Origin: Roseomonas mucosa
Lineage (GTDB): Bacteria > Pseudomonadota > Alphaproteobacteria > Acetobacterales > Acetobacteraceae
Reading direction: 5' to 3'
NCBI GenBank assembly: GCA_945878375.1
Contig: CAMDWG010000019.1
Location: 1 to 62,637 of the forward strand
Length of the DNA: 62,637 bases
Positions within the stretch are counted from its first letter, which is position 1. Each line of letters opens with the position of its first letter. The translations under genes were made by a program, and so were the position numbers. The notes below the pieces were generated by a model. It worked only from the letters and a program-made list of their open reading frames with translations, was not told the DNA's origin and did no database searches. Positions 50,535 through 59,268 of the stretch are shown here, piece after piece.

Positions 50535-51565
50535 CAGCGCGGCGCGGACTTGCCGTCGAAGCGCTGCGCCCATTCGCGCAGGATGCGCTCACGGTTGCCG
50601 GCGATCTCGGCGAAGTCGGCGCTGACCAGGCGCTGCGCGAATTCGGCCGGGTAGCCGCGCACGGTCGGCTCCACGCCGGGCAGCGCCAGTAGCGCGTAGT
50701 AGCGCCCATAGAGCTCCATCGCCTGGCGGCTGACGGCGAAATCGGCCAGGCGGCGGGCCGCATCCAGGTTGCGCGTGCCGCGCAGGATCGCGGTCGCCTC
50801 CAGGTCGAAGCCGACGCCGTCATTCGGCACGATGATCTCGATCGGCGCGCCCTGGTTCTTCAGCGCGACGGAGCGCATGTCGAAGCTGAGGCCCACCGCG
50901 AATTCGCCGCGCGCGGCGTTGTTGCAGGGCGCGGAGCCGGAATGCGTGTAGACCTGGATGTTGTCGTGCAGGCGCGTCATGTAGTCCCAGGCGCGCGCTT
51001 CGCCCTGCGTGCCGATCCAGCCGGCGATGGTCAGGAAGCCGGTGCCCGAGCTGTTCGGGTTCGGCATCACCACCTGCCCGCGGAAGCGCGGGTCGAGCAG
51101 GTCGGCCCAGGTGTTGGGGCGCGGCAGGCCACGCTGCTGCGCGACAACCGTGTTGAAGCAGACGGCGGAGACGAAGGCGTCCATGCCGGTCCAGGTCATC
51201 GGATTGCGGGCGGACCGCATGTTCGGCCGCAGCGCTTCCGCGCCGCGCGGCGTGTAGGGCTCTAGCATGTCCATGCCTTCCAGCTGCAGCAGCGAGAAGA
51301 CCGACAGGCCCCAGACGAGATCGGCGCGCGGATTGGCGCGTTCCGCGATCAGGCGGGCCGTCATGACGCCGGTGCTGTCGCGCACCCAGGCGATCTCGAT
51401 CCCCGGCACCGCCGCTTCGGCGGCCTGCTTGAAGGGCGCGAGCTGCTCGTTCTCGAGCGCGGTGTAGACGGTCAGGCGGGTGCGCTGCTGGGCCTCGGCG
51501 GCCGGCGCGGCGATCAGGCCGAGGCCGAGGGCCAGGCCGGAGAGGACAAGGCGACTACGACGCAT
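50534..51565 (-). CDS. 2-aminoethylphosphonate-type ABC substrate-binding protein (PhnS-like)
   Basis: A protein of about 343 residues with signal peptide (VLSGLALGLGLIAAPAAEAQ). The mature part begins RLTVYTALENEQLAPFKQA and has the iron/AEP binding-protein fold: ANPRADLVWGLSVFSLLQLE, WTGMDAFVSAVCFNTVVA, MPNPNSSGTGFLTIAGWIG, and SFDMRSVALKNQGAPIEIIV. The PNPNSSGTG loop is typical of AEP-type members. ATG at 51565 was preferred over the one at 51574 because its SD (AGGGA) is at a normal distance. It is first of three import genes, 85 bases downstream of phnX. Confidence 0.87.
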   Translation of the reverse strand: MRRSRLVLSGLALGLGLIAAPAAEAQQRTRLTVYTALENEQLAPFKQAAEAAVPGIEIAWVRDSTGVMTARLIAERANPRADLVWGLSVFSLLQLEGMDMLEPYTPRGAEALRPNMRSARNPMTWTGMDAFVSAVCFNTVVAQQRGLPRPNTWADLLDPRFRGQVVMPNPNSSGTGFLTIAGWIGTQGEARAWDYMTRLHDNIQVYTHSGSAPCNNAARGEFAVGLSFDMRSVALKNQGAPIEIIVPNDGVGFDLEATAILRGTRNLDAARRLADFAVSRQAMELYGRYYALLALPGVEPTVRGYPAEFAQRLVSADFAEIAGNRERILREWAQRFDGKSAPR

Positions 51566-51625
51566 GAAGGGCATTCCCTGGCTGGATAAGCGGGACGTCC
51601 CCTAGCCCAACCAAGCGACGAGACG

Positions 51626-51654
51626 GTGACGCTTTCGTTGCAATTCGGCGTCAC
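51626..51654. promoter_or_regulatory. inverted repeat between phnX and the AEP importer
   Basis: GTGACGC (51626-51632) and GCGTCAC (51648-51654) are exact reverse complements with a 15-base spacer. The right half overlaps the phnX stop codon. It could be an operator for the importer genes or an attenuating hairpin. Confidence 0.3.
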
Positions 51655-52460
51655 GTTGCGCCGTGATGCCGGGGATCCGCCCCGGCCGCGATCCGGCCCT
51701 CGATCTCCGCCACCGCCGCGGGCAGGTCCGCGATGGAATCGATGACGAGATGCGCGCCGGCCGCCATCAGCTCCCCCACCGCGCGCGCCCGCAGCGCGGC
51801 CCGCGCCGGGCCGGGCAGCGCGGCCAGCTCCGCTTCCGTCAGCCCGGCGATGTTGCCGGACAGCGCGACGCCCACGGCCCAGGTGCCGGCGGCACGGCCT
51901 TCGCCGATCCCGGGGGGCGTGTCATCGACCTTGATCACGGCGCTGGCCGGCCACACGCCCATCTCCGCCATCGCCTTCCACATCTGCAAGGGCGCCGGGC
52001 GGCCGGCCGGGAGGTCTCCGGCGCAGATCATCGCCTCCGGCGCGAAGCCCTGGGCGGCGGCCAGCGGCGCCAGGCGCTGCATGATCGGCCTTGTGTAGCC
52101 GGTGGTGGAGCCGATGCGGATGCCGCGCGCCGCGCACCAGGCCAGCGCCTGCGCCGCGCCGGGGATCAGCGCGCTATGCGCTTCCACCGCCGCGATGTTC
52201 AGCGGCTCGAACACCTCGAAGATGGCCTGCACATCGGCCTCATGGAAGTCGCGGCCGTGGCGCGCGCGCCAGGCCTCGTTCGCGGATCGGCCGACCAGGC
52301 GGATATGGTCGGCCTTCGCCATGCCCATCGGGCCGCGCGCCTGTTCGATGGTGATTGCGACGCCGAAGCGCGCGAAGGCCTCCACGAACGCCCCCATCGG
52401 CGCGCGGGATCCATGGTCCAGCACCGTGCCGGCCCAGTCGAGGATGACAGCCTTGATCAT
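51651..52460 (-). CDS. phnX: phosphonoacetaldehyde hydrolase (phosphonatase)
   Basis: A 269-residue HAD-superfamily enzyme that splits the C-P bond of phosphonoacetaldehyde to acetaldehyde and phosphate. The nucleophile is Asp8 in VILDWAGTVLD. The lysine that forms the Schiff base is Lys49 in PMGMAKADHIR. Later family marks are IRIGSTTGYTRPIM, APEAMICAGDLPAGRPAP and VIKVDDTPPGIGEGRAAGTW. The length is normal. It overlaps the FAD oxidoreductase gene by 4 bases. The usual partner PhnW (AEP transaminase) is not in the window. Confidence 0.94.
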   Translation of the reverse strand: MIKAVILDWAGTVLDHGSRAPMGAFVEAFARFGVAITIEQARGPMGMAKADHIRLVGRSANEAWRARHGRDFHEADVQAIFEVFEPLNIAAVEAHSALIPGAAQALAWCAARGIRIGSTTGYTRPIMQRLAPLAAAQGFAPEAMICAGDLPAGRPAPLQMWKAMAEMGVWPASAVIKVDDTPPGIGEGRAAGTWAVGVALSGNIAGLTEAELAALPGPARAALRARAVGELMAAGAHLVIDSIADLPAAVAEIEGRIAAGADPRHHGAT

Positions 52461-53578
52461 GGCAGGACCTGCATGTCGCGCAGCACCTCCTCCGCCAGCC
52501 CGAAGGCGGTGGAGGCACCGGTGCCGGAGGTGACGGAGACCAGCCGGACCCCAGGCGCGACCTCCTCCTGGAAGGCGTCCTCGGGGCCGGAGGGGTAGAG
52601 GCCGACCCAGCGTTCGATCACCGGCGGGGCACGGCCCAGCACGGCTTCGAACTCCTCCAGGATCAGCGCGTCCACCGCCTCGGGCTGGAAGGGGTCGGGG
52701 GTGGCGCCGTAATGGTGGCTGTCGCCGATCACCAGCGTGCCGTCGGCGGACTGCACCACGATCAGGTGGACGCCGTGGTCCAGCTGCGCCGGCTGTTCCG
52801 CGGCCAGCCGCGCCCGCAGCGCCGGCAGGCCGGCACAATCCGCATAGCCCCGATAGCGATGCAGGCCGAGATCGCTCATCACCGCCGCCGGCAGGCGCCA
52901 GCCCGGATCGGCCAGCCGCAGCATATGCAGCTTGCAGAGCGTGGTGCCGTGGCGCGCGAAGACGTCGGGGAACAGGCCGCCAAGCTCCGTGCCCGGGCAG
53001 AGCACGATCCGCTCCGCCCGCAGCGTCCCCTGCGGCGTGACCACCTGCCCGGCCTCGACCGCCAGCACACTCTGGCGCCACAGGAAGGTGATGCCGAGCG
53101 TCTCCGCCATCCAGGCCGCGAGGCGCGGGATGGCCGTGCGGCTTTCCACCCGCAGCTCATGCGGCGAATGCAGCGCGGCCAGCACGGCGCCGTCATCGCG
53201 CAGCGGCGCCGGCAGCGCCGCGCGGGGCAGGATGGCGCAGCCCTGGCCCATCGGGCCGGCGGCGAAATCCTCGATCACCGCAACCGCTTCCGGCCGGCGG
53301 GCGGCCATCAGCAGGCCGCGATGCAGGACGGGGATGCGCGCGGCCTCGCAGAGTTCGGCCCAGACCTCGCGCGCGCGGCGGGCCCGGTCCCAGGTGCGGG
53401 GCTGGCCCTGGCCGGTGACGGTGACGAAGCCGAAATTGCGGATCGAGGCGCCATTGGCCTGCGCGTCGCGATCCAACACCGCGACGCGCAGCCCGGCGCG
53501 CGCCCCGGCCAGGGCATGCGCCAGCCCGACGATGCCCGCGCCGACAACCAGCAGGTCGAAGCGGGCGGTCCCTGACAT
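52457..53578 (-). CDS. FAD-dependent oxidoreductase of AEP loci (DAO family)
   Basis: A 373-residue amino-acid oxidase-like protein. The Rossmann site is DLLVVGAGIVGLAHALAGAR, then RNFGFVTVTGQG, WAELCEAARIPVLHRGLLMA, AERIVLCPGTELGGLFPDVF, and the C-terminal YPSGPEDAF and TSGTGASTAFGLAEEVLRD. This matches the TIGR03364-type flavoproteins, which recur beside phnX. They are thought to oxidise AEP or its N-methyl derivatives to phosphonoacetaldehyde. It is coupled to phnX (4-base overlap) and to the phytase-like gene (TGATG). Together they could make a short aminophosphonate-to-phosphate pathway. Confidence 0.87.
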   Translation of the reverse strand: MSGTARFDLLVVGAGIVGLAHALAGARAGLRVAVLDRDAQANGASIRNFGFVTVTGQGQPRTWDRARRAREVWAELCEAARIPVLHRGLLMAARRPEAVAVIEDFAAGPMGQGCAILPRAALPAPLRDDGAVLAALHSPHELRVESRTAIPRLAAWMAETLGITFLWRQSVLAVEAGQVVTPQGTLRAERIVLCPGTELGGLFPDVFARHGTTLCKLHMLRLADPGWRLPAAVMSDLGLHRYRGYADCAGLPALRARLAAEQPAQLDHGVHLIVVQSADGTLVIGDSHHYGATPDPFQPEAVDALILEEFEAVLGRAPPVIERWVGLYPSGPEDAFQEEVAPGVRLVSVTSGTGASTAFGLAEEVLRDMQVLP

Positions 53579-55788
53579 CAGCGCAGCGGCAGGCGCCCGA
53601 GGCGGAGGAACTGCGTCTCGCCCGAGACATTCTGCACGCCGTCATTGTCGATCACCGCGAAGGCATCGCCCGCTGCATCCACCGCGAAGCCCTCAAGCTT
53701 CTCCAGCACGACGCCGCCGGTGCGGGCGAGATCGGGCACCACATCCCGCACCAGCCGCTTGGTCACGACCGGCACCTCCGCCGCGCCCGGCGCGGCCGGG
53801 GTCAGGCCCGCGACCGAGAAGGCATAGAGGCGCTTGATCGCCGCTTCACCCCATTGGTTGTTGCGCTCGATCACCACGAAGCTGTCGGGGCCGGTCGCGG
53901 TGATTTCGGACAGGCCCATCCAGCCGGCGGGGGCGGCATCGAGCGGGTAGTGCAGCACGCCCCATTCGCGCGTCGCCACCTGGTAGCGCAGGATCTTCAC
54001 CCGCCCGCGCGGATCGTCGCGCCATTCGCGCTGCACGGCGATCCAGACCGTCTCGCTCGCGCCGTCCCCGGTCACCGTCACGCCCTCGAAGCCGAAGCGC
54101 AGCGCGGGACGGGCAATGGCCTCCGGCAGGGCGATCTCCTCCTCGATCGCGCCGGCGGCGGACACGCGGAGCAGCAGGTTGGGCAGCGCGCCCTGGCGCC
54201 GCTCGGGATTGCCTTCGGACGCCAGCCAGAAGCCGCCGCCCGCCCGCATCGCGATGCCTTCGATGTCGAGGTTGGCCGCCGGCTGCCCGTCGCGCGTCAC
54301 GGTCCGGGCTTCCGTGATCCGGGCCGGCGTCGCGGTGGCGTCCAGCGTCAGGATGCTGGCCTCGGCGTAGAAGCTGTCGGTGACGGCATAGAGCCGGCCC
54401 GGCACCTGCCGGTCCGCGGCCAGGCCCGACAGCGCACCCCAGGGGATGGGCGTGCCAGACGGCGCATTGCCGGATTCGATCGTCGGATAGGCCGGCGTCC
54501 CCGGACCGCGTCGATAGAGGGTGAGGCTGGAGCGCAGCCCGGTCGCCGGATTGTCGGCCTCCGCGGCGGCGACGAACAGGTTCCGACCGGGGATGGCCAG
54601 CAGCCCTTCCGGCCCGACGCCCGTGGGCAGCACCTGCAGGAAGCTCGGCGCGCGGCCCGCCCCCTCGTCGCGCCAGACGGTGACAAGCGACGCGCGCTCA
54701 GAGCCGACGAAGATCAGCCGCTCATTGCCGAAGGTCGCGACTTCCAAGCCCTCCGGCTCGTTGCCGCGGCTGCCGGAGCGCAGTTCGGGATAATGACCGA
54801 GGCGGATGGCGAGATGATCCAGCAGGTTGCCCGAATCCCATTCCACCGTGCCGTCGCGGCGGAAGATGGTGAAGCCGCGCGATCCGGTGACCATGTCACC
54901 CTCATTCGCGGTGACGAAGCGGGTGTCGTCCAGCCACTTCACCGAATCCGGCTCCCGCACCAGATTCTCAAGGCGCTGGGTCGGGCGGATCACGCCGTCA
55001 CGACGGCCATCCACCGCTTCAAGCGTGACGCGGCCGGCGGAGAAATGGCCGGTGACGCGGCCGGTCGCGACATCGACCAGGGCGATGTGGTTGTTTTCCT
55101 GCATCGTGACGACCGCCTCGCCGCGCGCATTCACATCCACGAATTCCGGCTCGGGGTCGGTGGGGGCGACCTCCGCGAGGCCGGTGAGGTCCACGCGGCG
55201 CAGCCCGCCGCAATCGAGCCCGGCAGCCGTCACGGGAATGACGGTCAGGTTGCCCGGCGGCAGCTGGGGGATGCGCCCGCCATCGCGCCGCTCGTCGCGC
55301 TCATTCTCGATCACCACGACCAGGAAGCGGCCATCGGGGCTCAGCGCCACCGAATCCGGCTGCCCGCCGAGTTCGCAGCGAGCCTCGATGCGCCGGCCGG
55401 CGATGTCCACCACCGCGACATAACCCGACGGCGCGTCCTTGGACGGCGAGGTATCGGAAACGGTGAAGGCGCGACCGCCCAGCGTCGCGACCGAGTTCGG
55501 CTCGCCCTCCATCGGCAGGAAGCCGGCGGGCCGGGGCGCGGCGGGGTCGGCGATGTCAACGAAGCCGAGCCCCCGCTGTTCCCCATCCACATAGACCAGC
55601 AGCGTCCCATCCTGCGCGGCGGCGACGATCTCCGCGATCGAGCGCCGCGCGCGGTCCCGATCCGGCGGCAGCATGCGGACCGCCTCGATGGTCGCGAGAC
55701 GATGGAAGACCTGCGCCTCCTGCGCGGAGGCGATGGCGGGGAGGATGAGTGCGGTCGCGACTGCGGACAGGCGAATGGGCAATGGCAT
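53578..55788 (-). CDS. large exported esterase-like activity of phytase family protein
   Basis: A 736-residue secreted protein with signal peptide MPLPIRLSAVATALILPAIA. It is built of two propeller-like parts. The first (about 35-330) is a choice-of-anchor/alkaline-phosphatase-like propeller (YVAVVDIAGR, VTMQENNHIALVDVATGRVT, SVKWLDDTRFVTANEGDMV). The second (about 400-735) is phytase-like (NLDIEGIAMRAGGGFWLASE, ALRFGFEGVTVTGDG, SFVVIERNNQWGE, LEKLEGFAVDAAGDAFAVID). ATG 55788 matches the signal peptide; the frame runs on upstream. Its stop overlaps the FAD oxidoreductase start by one base, tying an extracellular phosphatase-like protein to aminophosphonate catabolism. Confidence 0.85.
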   Translation of the reverse strand: MPLPIRLSAVATALILPAIASAQEAQVFHRLATIEAVRMLPPDRDRARRSIAEIVAAAQDGTLLVYVDGEQRGLGFVDIADPAAPRPAGFLPMEGEPNSVATLGGRAFTVSDTSPSKDAPSGYVAVVDIAGRRIEARCELGGQPDSVALSPDGRFLVVVIENERDERRDGGRIPQLPPGNLTVIPVTAAGLDCGGLRRVDLTGLAEVAPTDPEPEFVDVNARGEAVVTMQENNHIALVDVATGRVTGHFSAGRVTLEAVDGRRDGVIRPTQRLENLVREPDSVKWLDDTRFVTANEGDMVTGSRGFTIFRRDGTVEWDSGNLLDHLAIRLGHYPELRSGSRGNEPEGLEVATFGNERLIFVGSERASLVTVWRDEGAGRAPSFLQVLPTGVGPEGLLAIPGRNLFVAAAEADNPATGLRSSLTLYRRGPGTPAYPTIESGNAPSGTPIPWGALSGLAADRQVPGRLYAVTDSFYAEASILTLDATATPARITEARTVTRDGQPAANLDIEGIAMRAGGGFWLASEGNPERRQGALPNLLLRVSAAGAIEEEIALPEAIARPALRFGFEGVTVTGDGASETVWIAVQREWRDDPRGRVKILRYQVATREWGVLHYPLDAAPAGWMGLSEITATGPDSFVVIERNNQWGEAAIKRLYAFSVAGLTPAAPGAAEVPVVTKRLVRDVVPDLARTGGVVLEKLEGFAVDAAGDAFAVIDNDGVQNVSGETQFLRLGRLPLR

Positions 55789-56330
55789 GGGGGCGTTCCT
55801 GGCTCCGGCGCGGAGGCCGCACCGCTGCGAGGCGACCGCCCGAAGCGTATCGCGGCTAAGCCCGAAGGCCTTGGCGCGCGAAACACCCGGTCGGGCGCCA
55901 GGCTGTGGCAGCTCGGCGTCCAAAAATGAACCCGTGGCCTGTAGCGCACCACGGGGGATGGCGCTGTGACAGTTGCATGGCATGTGGCCCCAGGGCGCTG
56001 CGGATGGGCCGCGGGCAGCCCCCAGGCTGGACGATGCGGATCTTGTCCTCGGCCGAGTGGTGCGTCCGGGTCACGCTGCGGATGTCGGGCACCAGCTTCG
56101 CGGCAGGGGGCTTGGCGGTGGGGGCGGAGGATTTCCGGCTCATCTTCACCCTCCTGGGGGTGACGACGAGCCAGCAATCCTCCGCCCCTCAAAGTGGCGC
56201 GGTACGCGGTGGCCGTCTGCTGGCGAACTGGCCGGGGCTGTGGGAACGCGACCCGCTGCCCTTCCGGTCCCGGGGCCGGGCGACGCTGCTGGGCGACGCC
56301 GCGTCGCGTCTTGCGCGCAGCGTTGCCCGG
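55789..56330. other. intergenic region with IS3 remnant
   Basis: About 540 bases between two minus-strand operons. The stretch at 56030-56149 is a decayed IS3 orfA start (annotated separately). The part next to 55788 should contain the promoter of the phosphonate operon; no clear Pho box was seen (only a single CTGTCAC half-site on the minus strand near 55963-55972). Elsewhere nothing gene-like is supported. Confidence 0.45.
56030..56149 (-). pseudogene. IS3-family OrfA N-terminal remnant
   Basis: The frame from GTG 56149 or ATG 56143 reads through KLVPDIRSVTRTHHSAEDK and KIRIV, the start of the OrfA HTH (normally continuing '..LDGLRGE.S...LCRREG'). It then breaks into unrelated sequence (QPGGCPRPIR). 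Only about 40 codons remain. It differs from the orfA remnant at 20461, so it belonged to a different IS3 subgroup. Confidence 0.65.
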
Positions 56331-57380
56331 TCAGGCCGCGGCGGTGTCCCGCGCCCGGAGGCAGCGCACGGTATGGTCGGGGCCGAAGCTCTCCTCCCCG
56401 GGATCGATACTGCCGCAGGCGGCTTCCGCGAAGCGGCAGCGGGGCGCGAAGGCGCAGCCGGGCGGCAGCGCGGACAGGTCGGGCGGCGCGCCGGGAATCG
56501 CTTCCAGCCGCGAACCCCGGGCCTGCTCATGCCCCATGCGGGCGCGGAGCAGGCCGATGGTGTAGGGATGGCGCGGGTTGCGGATGATCTCCCGCACCGG
56601 CCCCGTCTCGACGATACGGCCGGCATACATCACCGCGATACGGTCCGCGACTTCGACCGCCACGCCGATGTCATGCGTGACGAAGATGGTCGCGAGGCCG
56701 AATTCCCGCTGCAAGTCGCGCAGCAGCAGCAGGACCTGGATCTGCACCGTCGCATCCAGCGCCGTGGTGGGCTCATCCGCCAGCAGCACCTGCGGCCGGC
56801 ACGCCAGCGCGAGCGCGATCATCGCGCGCTGGCGCATACCCCCCGACATCTCATGCGGATACGCCTTCAGCCGGCGCTCCGCTTCCGGGATGCGGACGCG
56901 GCGGAACAGGTCCAGCGCGCGGGCCCAGCCCTCGGCCTGCGGCACGCGCTCATGCTTCACCACGGCTTCCGCGATCTGCTGGCCCAGCGTGTAGACCGGG
57001 TCGAGCGCAAGAGAGGGCTCCTGGAAGATCATCGAGGCCGCCTTGCCCCGAAAATCCTCGAGCGCGCGTCCGCGAAGCGCCAGCACATCCTGCCCCGCGA
57101 CGCGCAGCCGCCCCTCGGTCCGCGACTTGCGCTCGGGGTTGAGGCGCAGCAGGGCGCGCAGCGTCACGCTCTTGCCGGAGCCGGATTCGCCCAGCAGGGC
57201 CAGCGTCTCGCCGCGATCCACGGCCAGGTCCACGCCGCGCACGGCATGCACCGGCTTCGCCCCGCCGGTGAAGGTCACATGCAGGCCGCGAACCTCGATC
57301 ACGGGCGGGGGGGACGGCGCCATCCCCTGCGCGCCCGCGGCTGCGCCGCCCCGCTCATCGGCGATCGGATCGCGGCTCAT
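56331..57380 (-). CDS. peptide ABC transporter ATPase (DppD/OppD-like)
   Basis: A 349-residue ATPase with Walker A GESGSGKSV, Q-loop IFQEPSLALDPVYTLGQQIA, signature MSGGMRQRAMIALAL, Walker B LLADEPTTALD, His switch FVTHDIGVAVE. The oligopeptide-type C-terminal extension has its cysteines in PPGCAFAPRCRFAEAAC. An N-terminal Ala/Gly-rich lead of about 25 residues is present. It overlaps the DppF-like gene by 4 bases and ends the operon. Confidence 0.92.
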   Translation of the reverse strand: MSRDPIADERGGAAAGAQGMAPSPPPVIEVRGLHVTFTGGAKPVHAVRGVDLAVDRGETLALLGESGSGKSVTLRALLRLNPERKSRTEGRLRVAGQDVLALRGRALEDFRGKAASMIFQEPSLALDPVYTLGQQIAEAVVKHERVPQAEGWARALDLFRRVRIPEAERRLKAYPHEMSGGMRQRAMIALALACRPQVLLADEPTTALDATVQIQVLLLLRDLQREFGLATIFVTHDIGVAVEVADRIAVMYAGRIVETGPVREIIRNPRHPYTIGLLRARMGHEQARGSRLEAIPGAPPDLSALPPGCAFAPRCRFAEAACGSIDPGEESFGPDHTVRCLRARDTAAA

Positions 57381-58384
57381 GCGGCGACCCCAACGGCGCG
57401 GGAATGGCCGGAGCCCGGCTCATGCATCAGGCAGGCGACGCCATGGGCGGCGGTGGCCGGGGCTGGCTCCCGCGCCGAACAGGCGGCCTCGGCGAAGATG
57501 CAGCGGGTGTGGAAGCGGCATCCGGATGGCGGGTTGATCGGGCTTGGCGGATCGCCGGTGATCGGCGCTTCTTCCGTCCGCGCATCGGGGTCCATCGAGG
57601 GCATGGAGCGCAGCAGCGCCGCCGCATAAGGGTGCCGCGGCGCCGCGAAGACCTGCTCCGACGCGCCGATTTCCGCGATCTTGCCGAGATACATCACCAT
57701 CACCCGATCGGCCATGAAGCGCACCACGTTCAGGTCGTGGCTGATGAAGACATAGGTGAGGCCGAACTCCTCCTTCAGGTCCAGCAACAGGTTCAGCACC
57801 TGCGCCTCGACCGATTTGTCGAGGGCGGAGACGGCCTCATCCAGCACCAGCAGCCGCGGCTCGAAGGCCAGGGCGCGGGCGATGTTCACGCGCTGGCGCT
57901 GGCCGCCCGACAATTCATGCGGGTAGCGGCCGGCGAAGCGCGCCGGTTCCAGCCCGACGCGGGCCAACAGGGCGCGCGCGCGCTGGGTCGCCTCGCCGGC
58001 CGGCGCGCCATGCACCTGCGGGCCGAAGGCGATGGAGGATTCCACCGTCATGCGCGGGTTGAGCGAGGCGTAGCTGTCCTGGAAGACGATCTGCGCCTGG
58101 CGGCGGAACGCCTTCAGCGGCAGGTCGCGGCCGCCCACCAGCGCGCCGTCGAACACGATCTCCCCGGCATCGGGTTCGATCAGCTTCAGCATCAGCCGCG
58201 CGGTCGTGGATTTGCCGCAGCCGGATTCCCCGACGATACCGAGCGTCTCGCCCTGGCGGACGTCGAAGTCGATCCCGTCCACTGCGCGCACGACGGCGGT
58301 GGGGCGGTTGAGCAGGTCGCGGCGCACCGCGAAGTGCTTCACCAGGCCCGTGACCGAGACCAGGGGCGTGCCCGCGCCGCTCAT
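57377..58384 (-). CDS. peptide ABC transporter ATPase (DppF/OppF-like)
   Basis: A 335-residue ATPase starting with LVKHFAVRRDLLNRP, as OppF/DppF proteins do. Walker A is GESGCGKST, Q-loop VFQDSYASLNPRMTVESSIA, signature LSGGQRQRVNIARAL, Walker B LLVLDEAVSALD, switch FISHDLNVVRF. The cysteine-containing oligopeptide tail is PPSGCRFHTRCIFAEAAC. Walker B has Glu-Ala instead of Glu-Pro, which is common in DppF. Start 58384 overlaps the permease gene by 4 bases. Confidence 0.92.
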   Translation of the reverse strand: MSGAGTPLVSVTGLVKHFAVRRDLLNRPTAVVRAVDGIDFDVRQGETLGIVGESGCGKSTTARLMLKLIEPDAGEIVFDGALVGGRDLPLKAFRRQAQIVFQDSYASLNPRMTVESSIAFGPQVHGAPAGEATQRARALLARVGLEPARFAGRYPHELSGGQRQRVNIARALAFEPRLLVLDEAVSALDKSVEAQVLNLLLDLKEEFGLTYVFISHDLNVVRFMADRVMVMYLGKIAEIGASEQVFAAPRHPYAAALLRSMPSMDPDARTEEAPITGDPPSPINPPSGCRFHTRCIFAEAACSAREPAPATAAHGVACLMHEPGSGHSRAVGVAA

Positions 58385-59268
58385 GCCTTCACATCCATCG
58401 CGTTGCGCAACCCGTCGGAGAACATGTTGAAGGCGATGGAGGTGACGAAGATGCAGAGGCCCGGCAGCGCCGCCACCCAGGGCTGGACATAGATGGCGGT
58501 GCGGAGCGTGTTGAGCATCAGCCCCCATTCCGGCTCCGGCGGCCGCACGCCCAGGCCCAGGAAGGACAGGCCGGAGGCGAGGATCATCGACACGCTGATC
58601 AGGCTGGTCGCGTAGACGAAGATCGGCCCGAGCACATTCGCAAGCACATGGACGCGCACGATGGTCAACGCCGGCGCGCCGGAGGCCCGCGCCGCCTCCA
58701 CATAGTCGCGCCCACGCACCTGTGTCGTCACCGCTTCCGCCACGCGGACAATCGGCGGAATGAACACGATGGTGAGGGAGAGCATCGCATTGCCGAGCCC
58801 GGCCCCCAGCGCGCCGGACAGCGCGACCGCGAGCAGCACGGAGGGGAAGGCGTAGAACACGTCCACCGTCCGCATGACCGCGGTGTTGAACCACCCCCCC
58901 GCGAAGCCCGCGGCGATGCCGAGGGCGGAGCCGGTGACGAAGGCGATCAGGACCGGGGTGACTCCCATCACCAGCGACATCCGCGCCCCGACGATGAGGC
59001 GGGAGAGCATGTCGCGGCCAAGCTCGTCCGTCCCCAGGGGGAAGCCTTCCGTCCCGATGGGACGCAAGCGCCGGATGGTGCGGCCGGCATAGGGGTCCAT
59101 CGGCGCGATCCAATGGGCGAAGATCGCGATCAGCAGAAGGGCGAGAAGCACCAGCGCCGCGCCGACCGCGACCTTGTCCTTCCGGAACCGCCGCAGGACC
59201 GAACGCCAATAGCCCTCCGACCTCTCGATGGGCTGCAAGGCGGGCGTGGGTATCCGCATGAGGTTCAT
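58381..59268 (-). CDS. peptide ABC transporter permease (DppC/OppC-like)
   Basis: A 295-residue permease with about six helices. The N-terminal OppC-type segment (YWRSVLRRFRKDKVAVGAAL) is followed by LGTDELGRDMLSRLIVGARM, the DppC hallmark, and EAARASGAPALTIVRVHVLA, the ATPase-docking loop. It is co-translated with DppB-like and ATPase genes (4-base overlaps). DppC/DppB make the channel for peptides or similar ligands. Confidence 0.93.
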   Translation of the reverse strand: MNLMRIPTPALQPIERSEGYWRSVLRRFRKDKVAVGAALVLLALLLIAIFAHWIAPMDPYAGRTIRRLRPIGTEGFPLGTDELGRDMLSRLIVGARMSLVMGVTPVLIAFVTGSALGIAAGFAGGWFNTAVMRTVDVFYAFPSVLLAVALSGALGAGLGNAMLSLTIVFIPPIVRVAEAVTTQVRGRDYVEAARASGAPALTIVRVHVLANVLGPIFVYATSLISVSMILASGLSFLGLGVRPPEPEWGLMLNTLRTAIYVQPWVAALPGLCIFVTSIAFNMFSDGLRNAMDVKA

